A program made the translations under genes and the position numbers. 64,000 nt of DNA from Acetobacter suratthaniensis (GTDB taxonomy: Bacteria; Pseudomonadota; Alphaproteobacteria; Acetobacterales; Acetobacteraceae). The DNA lies in NCBI RefSeq assembly GCF_017377745.1, contig NZ_JAFVMG010000001.1:248001-312000 (forward strand). The letters are read 5' to 3'. The notes beneath the pieces are model-generated. The model was not told the origin of the DNA. It made no database searches and saw only the letters and a list, made by a program, of their open reading frames with translations. Within the stretch, counting starts at the first letter, position 1. The number at the start of each line of letters is the position of its first letter. Below are positions 25,155 through 33,001 of this stretch, piece after piece.

Positions 25155-26069
25155 TCAGGGCCATTTTACCGCCGGGGGCATGCTCATCAGAATGGCCTCG
25201 GTATTGCCGCCGGTTTTCAGGCCGAACAGCGTGCCACGGTCATGCAGCAGGTTAAACTCCACATAACGGCCACGGCGGACAAGCTGGGCCTCGCGCTGTT
25301 CGGGCGTCCAGCTTTCCATCATGCGATTGCGGATAATGGCCGGATAGGATTCCAGAAAAGCCAGCCCCACATCACGGGTGAAAGCAAAGTCCATCTCGGC
25401 GTTGCCGCTGTCCAGACGGTCATAGAAAATACCGCCCAGGCCGCGTGGCTCATCGCGGTGGGGCAGGTAGAAATACTTGTCGCACCAGGCTTTGAAGCGC
25501 GGATAGTATTCCGGGTTATGGGCGTTACAGGCCTTGGCGAACGCCGCATGAAACTGGGCGGCATCGTCCTGTGCGGCTTCGCTGGCGGGGAACATGGGCG
25601 TAATATCGCCCCCGCCGCCAAACCAGCCCTGCGTGGTAATGATCATGCGGGTGTTGAAATGCGCAGCCGGCACCAGCGGATTGCACAGATGCGCCACAAG
25701 ACTGATCCCCGTTGCAAAAAAATGCGGATTATCCGATGCGCCGGGAATGGTGGCCGCGAATTCGGGTGAAAACGTACCCTGCACGGTCGAGACATTGACC
25801 CCCACCTTTTCAAACACCCGCCCACGCATCACGCTCATGACGCCACCTCCACCGTGGGTGCCATCCTCGGTCGGGCGCTGCCATGCCTGTCGTTCAAAAC
25901 GGCCTGCGGCTTCGTAGCCCGGCAGGGTGGGGCTGGACTGTGCTGCCGCTTCATCCTCAATCTGCTCAAACGCGGCGCAGATCCGGTCACGCAGGGTTTC
26001 AAACCATGCGCGCGCAGGATCCCTCAGCAGGTCATGCGACGGCACGGAGGCAGGTTGGACGGCTGTCAT
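25155..26069 (-). CDS. hemF: Oxygen-dependent coproporphyrinogen III oxidase
   Basis: Converts coproporphyrinogen III to protoporphyrinogen IX with oxygen. 304 residues from ATG 26069, which follows a GGAAGAA ribosome binding site. HemF marks: [20 protein letters not shown], the [14 protein letters not shown] stretch, [46 protein letters not shown] region and [22 protein letters not shown] near the end, the family signatures. It is divergent from the cytochrome b gene with 170 bases between, which could allow joint control of haem and cytochrome supply. Confidence 0.97.
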   Translation of the reverse strand: MTAVQPASVPSHDLLRDPARAWFETLRDRICAAFEQIEDEAAAQSSPTLPGYEAAGRFERQAWQRPTEDGTHGGGGVMSVMRGRVFEKVGVNVSTVQGTFSPEFAATIPGASDNPHFFATGISLVAHLCNPLVPAAHFNTRMIITTQGWFGGGGDITPMFPASEAAQDDAAQFHAAFAKACNAHNPEYYPRFKAWCDKYFYLPHRDEPRGLGGIFYDRLDSGNAEMDFAFTRDVGLAFLESYPAIIRNRMMESWTPEQREAQLVRRGRYVEFNLLHDRGTLFGLKTGGNTEAILMSMPPAVKWP

Positions 26070-26239
26070 GGCGTATCGTTCTTCCGTTGTGTGTCCTGTG
26101 GGGCCGGTGGCGGACTCGCGCGCCGGCAAGTGTGTGTAGGGGTGCCCTTCCCGGCGGGTCATTGCAAGACTGCTCAATTCGCCGTTAATACCCAAAGCCC
26201 GTCAGCCAAGGCGTGGCCGGATGCAGGGAGTAGAGCCGC

Positions 26240-27445
26240 ATGGGCGATAAAACGCCATCTTGCCAGCACGGGAATACGGGCACCCCGCAGGGTGATACCG
26301 GGCCTGTGGCCTTTGCGCGCGCCTATGCCGGGCTACCATTACCCGCCACCCTGAACTGGTGGTGGACATTCGGCGCGGTGCTGGTGGCGGTGCTGGGGCT
26401 GATGCTGGCGACCGGACTTTTTCTGGCGCTGACCTACACGCCCGATGCAGGGCTGGCATTCTCCAGTGTCGAGAGTATCGAGCGCCGCGTTCCTTATGGC
26501 TGGCTGCTGCGGGCCATGCACATGACCGGCGCGTCTTTCTGCATGGCGGCACTGTATGTGCATATCCTGCGCGGGCTTTATTACCGCTCTTACCTGCCCC
26601 CGCGCCGTGCGGTGTGGGGGAGTGGCTGCGCTTTGATGGCCATGCTGATGGTAACCGCCTTTGCCGGGTATGTGCTGCCATGGGGGCAGATGTCTTACTG
26701 GGGGGCCGATGTGGCTGGCCGGGCCGTAGCAACGCTACCACTGGTTGGTGGCTGGCTTGGGCGCATGGTGCTGGGTGGAGAAAACCCCGGAACGGCCACG
26801 CTGCACCGGATGTTCGTGCTGCATTTTGCTCTGGCATTTGTCATTATCGGTGGCATTGCGCTGCATGTCATGGTGCTGCACAGGCGGGGCAGTTCCAGCC
26901 CTTCGGGGCGTTTGGTATCGGCGCGGGATCGGATGCTGCCATTTCATCCGTATTTTACCGTGAGGGATATGCTGGCGGTTGTGCTGGTGGCGCTGGCCTT
27001 TGTGCTGGTTATGGGGCTGTGGCCGGAGCTGATTGCCGAACCCGCCAACTACCGCCCAGCTAATCCATTGCATACGCCCGTTGATATTGAGCCTGAATGG
27101 TACTTTCTGCCGTTTTACGGCATGATGCAGGTTGTGCCGTATCAGCTTGGCGGTGTGCTGCTGGCCGGAGGGGCCGTGGCCGTGCTGTTTGCCGTGCCTT
27201 GGCTGGATAGGGGCGGGCGGGCTGGAGAGCACCCGATTGTGCGTCTGCTGGCTCTGGCGTTGATGGTTGTGGCCGCTGTTATGGCGGCCAGTGCGGGGCG
27301 GCACCATGCGCAGGGTGTGTGGTTGCTGGCGGGGCGCGTGGCCATAGCGGTGTATTACGCCTATTTTCTGCTGTTTCTGCCCTGGCTGGGTGGGGCTGGC
27401 CTGCCCGATGCGCAGGATGATGATGAAAAGGAGGCCCGCGCATGA
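26240..27445 (+). CDS. petB: Cytochrome b of the bc1 complex
   Basis: 401-residue membrane subunit of ubiquinol:cytochrome c reductase holding both b haems. Haem ligands: His94 and His108 (RAMHMTG...YVHILRG) and His195 and His209 (VLHFALAF...ALHVMVLH), each pair 14 residues apart. The quinol-site signature is PEWY at 285-288 (IEPEWYFLPFYGMMQVVP). It overlaps petC by 4 bases (ATGA). The usual first gene of the operon, the Rieske iron-sulfur protein, is missing: upstream is the divergent hemF. The amino end is longer and more charged than usual, so the true start may be slightly downstream. Confidence 0.95.
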   Translation: MGDKTPSCQHGNTGTPQGDTGPVAFARAYAGLPLPATLNWWWTFGAVLVAVLGLMLATGLFLALTYTPDAGLAFSSVESIERRVPYGWLLRAMHMTGASFCMAALYVHILRGLYYRSYLPPRRAVWGSGCALMAMLMVTAFAGYVLPWGQMSYWGADVAGRAVATLPLVGGWLGRMVLGGENPGTATLHRMFVLHFALAFVIIGGIALHVMVLHRRGSSSPSGRLVSARDRMLPFHPYFTVRDMLAVVLVALAFVLVMGLWPELIAEPANYRPANPLHTPVDIEPEWYFLPFYGMMQVVPYQLGGVLLAGGAVAVLFAVPWLDRGGRAGEHPIVRLLALALMVVAAVMAASAGRHHAQGVWLLAGRVAIAVYYAYFLLFLPWLGGAGLPDAQDDDEKEARA

Positions 27446-28233
27446 GCCGGTTTATGGTGGCCTGCGCGGCAGCCCGTTCTGTGCGTGGGGTCAGGCTGGT
27501 TCTGGCCGGAGTGTTGTTGCTGGCAGCGCCCGGTCTGGCGGCTGCGGATAGCAAGCCGGGGGCGCCTCCTGCATGGTCGTTTAATGGCCCGTTGGGGCAT
27601 TTCGATCTGGAATCCGTCCAGCGCGGGTATGCGGTGTATGCGGCGGTGTGTTCGGCCTGTCATGGGTTGGAGCAGGTGCATTTTTCCGACCTCGCAGGCA
27701 TGGGGTTGAAAGTCGAAGATATTCAGGCGCTGTCCGCCGCACGCCAGATTGCAGATGGGCTGGATGCGCAAGGCCGGGTGCAGCGTCGTCCCGCGCGCCC
27801 GGATGACAGGATTCTGTCGCCTTATGTCAGCCCGGCGGCGGCCCGTGCAGCCAATGGTGGTGTGGTTCCGCCTGATCTGTCACGTATTGTCATGGTACGC
27901 CCCGGCGGGGCTTCGCGCATTTACAGTCTGCTGACAGGCTACGCCCCAAATGCGCAGTGGCAGGATGATAGGGGCTTTAGAAACCCTTATGGCATCAACA
28001 ATTTTACTGCCATGCCGCCGCCGCTGCATGATGGCGGGGTGCAGTATGCGGATGGTACAGCCCCCACGGCTACGCAGCAGGCGCGTGATGTCACCACCTT
28101 TTTAGCGTGGATTTCAGCCCCTCATCAGGATGAGCGGCGCAGGCTGGGAGTGGGCGCGGGGCTGTATCTGTGCTTTCTTGCGGCCCTGTTTATGATCCTT
28201 ACCCGGAGAATCTGGTCACATGTCAGAAAATGA
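27442..28233 (+). CDS. petC: Cytochrome c1 of the bc1 complex
   Basis: 263 residues. A signal peptide (about 1-35) leads into a periplasmic cytochrome with the haem c motif CSACH (70-74) and axial Met191 (FTAMPPPLHDGG), then a C-terminal anchor (about 236-255) followed by basic residues. The gene begins within the stop of petB and ends 14 bases inside mtnP, so the three genes form one tight unit. It passes electrons to a periplasmic c-type acceptor. Confidence 0.95.
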   Translation: MSRFMVACAAARSVRGVRLVLAGVLLLAAPGLAAADSKPGAPPAWSFNGPLGHFDLESVQRGYAVYAAVCSACHGLEQVHFSDLAGMGLKVEDIQALSAARQIADGLDAQGRVQRRPARPDDRILSPYVSPAAARAANGGVVPPDLSRIVMVRPGGASRIYSLLTGYAPNAQWQDDRGFRNPYGINNFTAMPPPLHDGGVQYADGTAPTATQQARDVTTFLAWISAPHQDERRRLGVGAGLYLCFLAALFMILTRRIWSHVRK

Positions 28234-29107
28234 AACCGTGGAACCCGTCATCGGCCTGATCGGTGGTTCGGGTCTGTATGATATTGACGGCCTGCAGGAC
28301 AAGGAATGGCGTACGGTGGAAACCCCGTGGGGCAGTCCTTCCGACCAGTTGCTGTTCGGTCGGCTTGATGGCGTGCGGTGTGTGTTTCTGCCCCGCCACG
28401 GCCGGGGCCACCCCATTCCGCCCACAAAGCTGAATTACAAGGCCAATATCGCCGCGATGAAGATTTCCGGCGTGACGGATATTGTCTCGCTGTCCGCGGT
28501 GGGGTCTTTGAAGGAAGAACTGCCGCCGGGCACTTTTGTCGTGATCGACCAGTTTATCGACCGCACGATCGCGCGTGAGAAAAGCTTTTTCGATACCGGT
28601 TGCGTGGCCCATGTTTCCATGGCTGACCCGCTGTGCAACCGCGTGGGCGACACGCTGGAAGCGCAGGCCCGTGCACTGGGTATTGATGTGGCCCGTGGCG
28701 GCACGTATCTGGTGATGGAAGGCCCGCAATTTTCTACCCGTGCGGAAAGCGAACTGTACCGCACATGGGGTTGCTCCGTTATTGGTATGACCAACATGCC
28801 CGAAGCCAGCCTCGCTCGTGAAGCCGAGATCTGCTACGCGACCGTTGCGATGGTAACGGATTATGACTGCTGGCACACCGAGCATGACAATGTGAGCGTG
28901 GATAGCGTGGTCAAGATCATGCAGGCGAACTCCGCCAAGGCCAAGGCTCTGGTCAAGGCCGTTATTCCGGCTCTTGGTGGGAGCGCTCGCCCGCATTGCC
29001 ACGCAGGCTGTGACCGCGCGCTGGAATATGCAGTGATTACCGCCCCCGAAAAGCGTGATCCGGAACTGATTGCCAAACTCAAAACCGTAGCCGGTCGGGT
29101 TTTGTAA
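28220..29107 (+). CDS. mtnP: S-methyl-5'-thioadenosine phosphorylase
   Basis: Splits methylthioadenosine to adenine and methylthioribose-1-phosphate in methionine salvage. 295 residues. Typical features: IGLIGGSGLYDIDGLQ at the start (phosphate loop), PRHGRGHPIPPTKLNYKANI, LSAVGSLKEELPPGTFVVID, MEGPQFSTRAESELYRTWG and IGMTNMPEASLAREAEICYA, the last with residues that distinguish MTA phosphorylases from purine nucleoside phosphorylases. The start lies 14 bases inside petC. The link to the bc1 genes is likely only positional. Confidence 0.96.
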   Translation: MSENETVEPVIGLIGGSGLYDIDGLQDKEWRTVETPWGSPSDQLLFGRLDGVRCVFLPRHGRGHPIPPTKLNYKANIAAMKISGVTDIVSLSAVGSLKEELPPGTFVVIDQFIDRTIAREKSFFDTGCVAHVSMADPLCNRVGDTLEAQARALGIDVARGGTYLVMEGPQFSTRAESELYRTWGCSVIGMTNMPEASLAREAEICYATVAMVTDYDCWHTEHDNVSVDSVVKIMQANSAKAKALVKAVIPALGGSARPHCHAGCDRALEYAVITAPEKRDPELIAKLKTVAGRVL

Positions 29108-29136
29108 GCTAACCCCCACAGAATGGCCTGAGTACG

Positions 29137-29168
29137 AAACGGCAGGTGTAAAACCTGCCGTTTTTGTT
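29137..29168 (+). terminator. Intrinsic terminator after mtnP
   Basis: 11-bp perfect stem AAACGGCAGGT / ACCTGCCGTTT (29137-29147 with 29153-29163) with loop GTAAA and a TTTTTGTT tail. It closes the petB-petC-mtnP unit and marks the left edge of the lower-GC glycan region. Confidence 0.92.
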
Positions 29169-29202
29169 GCCCTGTGCAGGGCGGGAGTCAAAAACAAAAG
29201 CG

Positions 29203-30345
29203 ATGTTTCATATGAAAATAAAAAAAATGCAGGATTTCTTTGGGAAGGCTCAAAAATCCAATCTGCATTTTTTTTGTGCTTTGGTGCTGATGTGTGGGCT
29301 ATCGCTTGCAGTTCAGGCCATTATCTCCCTGCCATGGGGGGGGATGGTGGCAGCATCATGTCGGTGGGATTGTTTTTGGTATCAGGACATCGTGCAGAAT
29401 GGCTATCCTGTCCTGCCACGTTTGTATGATGATTTCAGACCTGCTCAAGCCAGTTGGGCATTTTTTCCATTATACCCACTTTTGACCATTTTCACGCAAA
29501 AGCTCTTGCATCTTGATGGCACGGCTTCAGCCTTGCTGATCAATATCCTGCTGTGGCCAGTGCTGATTGTTTTGTGCTGGACTGATCTTTTTCTGAGGAA
29601 AATAGAGGTCAACAAGATTTATTTTGCTCTCTTTTTTATTATATACCCATTTAATATTTGGTACTACGCACAATATTCAGAGGCTCTTTACGGAACCCTT
29701 CTGATGGCAGCTATCGTTTTTCTCAGAAAGAACAGGCCGGATATCACGGCGCTGCTGTGTGCGTTTTTGGCTATCGCCAGACCCACAGGTTTTATTATGG
29801 GGGCCTGTATTGCTGTCTGGTGGCTGTTTCACAAAGCAGAAAACTCCCTTGTCCTGAACGGTCTTTCTGTTCGGGAGAGGGTTACGAACAGCCTGCTCAT
29901 TCTGGCAAGTAGTGGAGCCGGGCTTTCTGTATATGTGCTGTATCTGTTTCATACCATGGGTGATGGTTTGGCCTTTGCTCATGTTGAGGTTGCATGGGGT
30001 AAGGAGTTTCATTTTTTTGTATATAATATTATTCACTCGTTTACCCTTAAAGGGCATTTAAGCTCCATATATTGTATTGCGATCATATTTACTGTGTGGA
30101 AAATGTATAGGCCGGGCTGGAGTCTGAATTTATTGCTCGCTGGCGTTACGGCTATTCTTTCCATATCTGCTGGTCTGGTGTCTATAGAACGATATTTTTT
30201 CGGTAATCCACTGGTTATCGAGTTTCTGGCATATATCGCGCTTTCACAACGCCCCCCTGTAAGAATGGGTATTCTGGGTGGGTTGGCTATCATGCGTATT
30301 GCCGCGAGCTTTATCTGGTATAGTAATAGTGGGTGGTTGTTGTGA
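29203..30345 (+). CDS. PIG-V-like membrane glycosyltransferase (GT-C fold)
   Basis: 380 residues from ATG 29203 (29212 and 29227 are alternatives). About nine to ten membrane helices. The first large loop carries CRWDCFWYQDIVQNGYP, the WD-x-x-WY pattern of the PIG-V mannosyltransferase family (PF04188), which uses lipid-linked sugar donors in the outer face of a membrane. WAFFPLYPLL and IYPFNIWYYAQYSEALY also fit the family. GC is below that of the housekeeping genes. The stop overlaps the start of a 51-codon ORF (GTGA). The sugar donor and acceptor are unknown. Confidence 0.75.
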   Translation: MFHMKIKKMQDFFGKAQKSNLHFFCALVLMCGLSLAVQAIISLPWGGMVAASCRWDCFWYQDIVQNGYPVLPRLYDDFRPAQASWAFFPLYPLLTIFTQKLLHLDGTASALLINILLWPVLIVLCWTDLFLRKIEVNKIYFALFFIIYPFNIWYYAQYSEALYGTLLMAAIVFLRKNRPDITALLCAFLAIARPTGFIMGACIAVWWLFHKAENSLVLNGLSVRERVTNSLLILASSGAGLSVYVLYLFHTMGDGLAFAHVEVAWGKEFHFFVYNIIHSFTLKGHLSSIYCIAIIFTVWKMYRPGWSLNLLLAGVTAILSISAGLVSIERYFFGNPLVIEFLAYIALSQRPPVRMGILGGLAIMRIAASFIWYSNSGWLL

Positions 30346-30497
30346 AATTACTACTTGCCTTGGGTCTGTTTGTTTTTGATGCGTGGGCGCTCTATGTTGG
30401 CCTTCATCCACGTGTTTCTGATGTGTATAGGCAGTATTATATTACACATCAGATTTCCACGGATGAATATTTGAAAATTCAGCGTGCGCAGCATTGA
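30342..30497 (+). CDS. Small 51-residue single-helix protein, unknown function
   Basis: Open frame from GTG 30342, overlapping the stop of the PIG-V-like gene in GTGA, to TGA 30497. The product has a basic amino end, one hydrophobic segment (LLLALGLFVFDAWALYVG) and a polar tail of about 30 residues rich in Tyr and His, so it looks like a small inner-membrane protein with a periplasmic tail. Translational coupling and the membrane pattern support a real gene; no family recognised. It may be a partner subunit of the PIG-V-like enzyme. Confidence 0.55.
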   Translation: MKLLLALGLFVFDAWALYVGLHPRVSDVYRQYYITHQISTDEYLKIQRAQH

Positions 30498-30658
30498 AAG
30501 CAATGGTAAGGCACGTTCCCTCATTGTTCATGAATGGTAATATAGTACGAGGCGTCATGTTTCTGAGAGTATGTTACTTTTCTTCGTGCTGTAGATCGTT
30601 TAAAAGAGCGCATCATTAACAATTTTCGGAATATTGTTTTGATTTCAGGTGATGGTAA

Positions 30659-31672
30659 ATGAACTATAAGCGCATTATAAAGTTTGCAATAGGTATTTTC
30701 ACATCTATTTTTTTTATTGCTCTAGTGCTTCGTTCAGTGTCATTTGAAAATCTGGCAGAATCTCTTGGTGGCGCAAAGCTTGATACCTTGGCAGTCAGTA
30801 TTGTGCTGCTGGTTATCGCTTATGTGCTGCGTATAAAGCGTTCCCAGATCATGTTGGTGGCCGTTAACCCCAACATTACTTTCGGCCGAAGCGCTGTTCC
30901 CTATATGGTGTCGATCGCAGCGAATAATGTTTTGCCATTTCGGGTCGGAGATATTCTGCGGGCCATAAATTTCTCGCCATGGCTGGGAGTTTCCACAGCC
31001 AGTATTCTTGCTGTCATGATGCTTGAACGCCTGATGGATCTTCTGGTGATCATCGGCTTTTTTGGTGGCGCATTGTTTCTGTTCCACGCGCAGGAAAGCC
31101 GGGAGCTGGCATTACAGCATTCGACAGCACTGTTTCTGATTCTGGGTGCTGTTCTGATCGCCGGTTTTCTGTTTTTTCCCATGCTGCTTCGCTCGCCCGT
31201 TGAATGGTTTATGGCGGTTATCAAGTATTTTGTGCCCAAGCTTGAATCAAAAATACGCCCGTTTATAGATAGAATATTTCGCACACTTACAGTTATAGTG
31301 CACAGGCCCCTGATGTTGCTGCTTCTGGGGTATACTATTCTGTCGTGGCTTTTTGAGGCCTATACGTTTTATATGGTGGCGTGTGCCATTCCCAATATGG
31401 TTAATCCTGCCGCAGGCTGGCTGGCAATGCCGGTGGGTACACTTTCAACGGCATTGCCCTCTAGCCCCGGTTATGTTGGCACGTTTCATTATTTTGTTAC
31501 TGTTGCCGCCCGCGCTTTGGGCAATAGCCCTGATGCCTCGACCGCGTTCGCTATTCTGATCCATCTGGTTCTATGGTTGCCGGTTACGCTTTGCGGCGCC
31601 TTGTGTTTTGTTTATTGGACAATCAAACGTTCCAGTGCTTTTCCTTCCCATTCTGCAAACAGCGAATTCTGA
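30659..31672 (+). CDS. YbhN/AglD-like flippase domain protein (LPG_synthase_TM)
   Basis: 337 residues with about eight membrane helices, the size and pattern of the UPF0104/PF03706 family. Conserved points: a basic stretch RIKRSQIMLVAVNPN after helix 2, ANNVLPFRVGDILRA (N-x-x-L-P-x-R-x-G-D/E), MMLERLMDLLVI, and late ALPSSPGYVGTFHYF (P-S-S-P-G-x-x-G). The same fold forms the flippase half of MprF, but there is no synthase domain here. Members near glycan genes are thought to move lipid-linked glycans or to glycosylate them. It is followed one base later by the flavoprotein gene, and preceded by a 161-base AT-rich spacer. Confidence 0.82.
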   Translation: MNYKRIIKFAIGIFTSIFFIALVLRSVSFENLAESLGGAKLDTLAVSIVLLVIAYVLRIKRSQIMLVAVNPNITFGRSAVPYMVSIAANNVLPFRVGDILRAINFSPWLGVSTASILAVMMLERLMDLLVIIGFFGGALFLFHAQESRELALQHSTALFLILGAVLIAGFLFFPMLLRSPVEWFMAVIKYFVPKLESKIRPFIDRIFRTLTVIVHRPLMLLLLGYTILSWLFEAYTFYMVACAIPNMVNPAAGWLAMPVGTLSTALPSSPGYVGTFHYFVTVAARALGNSPDASTAFAILIHLVLWLPVTLCGALCFVYWTIKRSSAFPSHSANSEF

Positions 31673-31673
31673 A

Positions 31674-32987
31674 ATGTCGAAAATCCTTTCGTCCTTCACC
31701 ATTGTTGGTGGTGGTTTTTCCGGCTTGAGTGCAGCCTATGACCTTGCGCGCGCAGGGCATCAGGTCACGCTGCTTGAGGCAGATGCCCATGTTGGCGGGC
31801 TTGCTGGCGCGTTTGATACAGGCGGGGAAAGGCTGGATCGTTTTTACCATCATTGGTTTACGAACGATCTGGAAGTCATGGGGCTGGTTCGTGACGTCGG
31901 TCTGACGGACGAGATTGTTGTGCAGCCGACAAAGACTGGCATGTATTATGCCGGTAATTTTTTCAAACTTTCCACACCCCTTGATCTGCTTAAATTCAAG
32001 GCTCTGCCTTTTATCGACCGTATCCGTCTGGGTGTGTTGACCTTGCGGGCGCGCCACGTAAAGGACTGGCGCTCTCTTGAGAATGAAACTGCTGCTGACT
32101 GGTTGCGTAAGCTAGGCGGGAAAAACGTTTTCCGTGTGGTGTGGGAGCCCTTGCTTGCGGGTAAATTCGGCCCTTATGCAGAAAAAATTTCCGCCGTCTG
32201 GTTCTGGAACAAGTTGAAGCTGCGTGGCGGCAGTCGTGGAAAGGGCGGAGAAGAGCGTCTGGTTTATATGAAAGGTAGCTTTGCCAAATTGGCGGAAGCT
32301 ACGGCTGACGGTATTGAAAAAGCAGGAGGGCGGGTTGTCTGTAATGCGGCTGTTAGCAGTATAAAGCCTTTGGAAAATGGGCGCTGGCAGGTTTCAGGAG
32401 CGTGGGGCAGTGTTGAAAGCGACAAGGTGATCGCAACCACTGCACTCCCCCTGATAGCGGATATGGTGGAAGACTGGGCAACGCCAGACTACGTGGCAAG
32501 CCTGCGCCGTATCGATTATCTGGCCAATGTCTGCCTTGTGCTGCAGCTTGATCGTTCGCTTTCTTCAACATACTGGCTGAACGTCAATGATCCCAGTTTT
32601 CCATTTGTGGGGGTTATTGAGCATACCAATTTTGAAAAAGCATCCAGTTATGGAGGCAATCATATTGTTTATCTGTCCAAATACCTGCCGCATACTGATG
32701 CCCTGTACAAGATGACGGCTAAAGAGGTTTTGGATTTTGCCTTGCCGTATATTCAAAAAATGTTTCCTGAGTTCGACCTGTCATGGGTGCGTAAATATGA
32801 TGTCTGGAAGGCTCGCTGGTCGCAGCCTGTGGTGGAAAAGCACTATTCTGCGCTTATTCCTCCGGTGAATGGGCCGCAGTCTGGCTTTTTCCTGTGTTCA
32901 ATGGCCCAGATTTATCCTGAAGACCGTGGTACAAATTATGCCATTCGTGAAGGGCGTAAGCTGGCGGCTAGTTTGATCAAGAGTTGA
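31674..32987 (+). CDS. NAD(P)/FAD-dependent oxidoreductase, amine oxidase / UGM-like
   Basis: 437 residues. A Rossmann FAD site opens the protein (TIVGGGFSGLSAAYDLARAG with E36 after HQVTLLE), then GGLAGAFDTGGERLDRFYHHWF, the GG doublet and His-rich substrate-side motif of protoporphyrinogen-oxidase/phytoene-desaturase/UDP-galactopyranose-mutase relatives. A second FAD motif lies near the end (GTNYAIREGRKLAASLI). It has no signal peptide and looks cytosolic or membrane-associated. Related genes turn up in polysaccharide clusters with unknown substrates. It starts 1 base after the flippase stop, and its stop overlaps the next gene's region, so the three are probably one transcript. Confidence 0.75.
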   Translation: MSKILSSFTIVGGGFSGLSAAYDLARAGHQVTLLEADAHVGGLAGAFDTGGERLDRFYHHWFTNDLEVMGLVRDVGLTDEIVVQPTKTGMYYAGNFFKLSTPLDLLKFKALPFIDRIRLGVLTLRARHVKDWRSLENETAADWLRKLGGKNVFRVVWEPLLAGKFGPYAEKISAVWFWNKLKLRGGSRGKGGEERLVYMKGSFAKLAEATADGIEKAGGRVVCNAAVSSIKPLENGRWQVSGAWGSVESDKVIATTALPLIADMVEDWATPDYVASLRRIDYLANVCLVLQLDRSLSSTYWLNVNDPSFPFVGVIEHTNFEKASSYGGNHIVYLSKYLPHTDALYKMTAKEVLDFALPYIQKMFPEFDLSWVRKYDVWKARWSQPVVEKHYSALIPPVNGPQSGFFLCSMAQIYPEDRGTNYAIREGRKLAASLIKS

Positions 32988-33001
32988 CGGCAATTTTTGC
33001 A

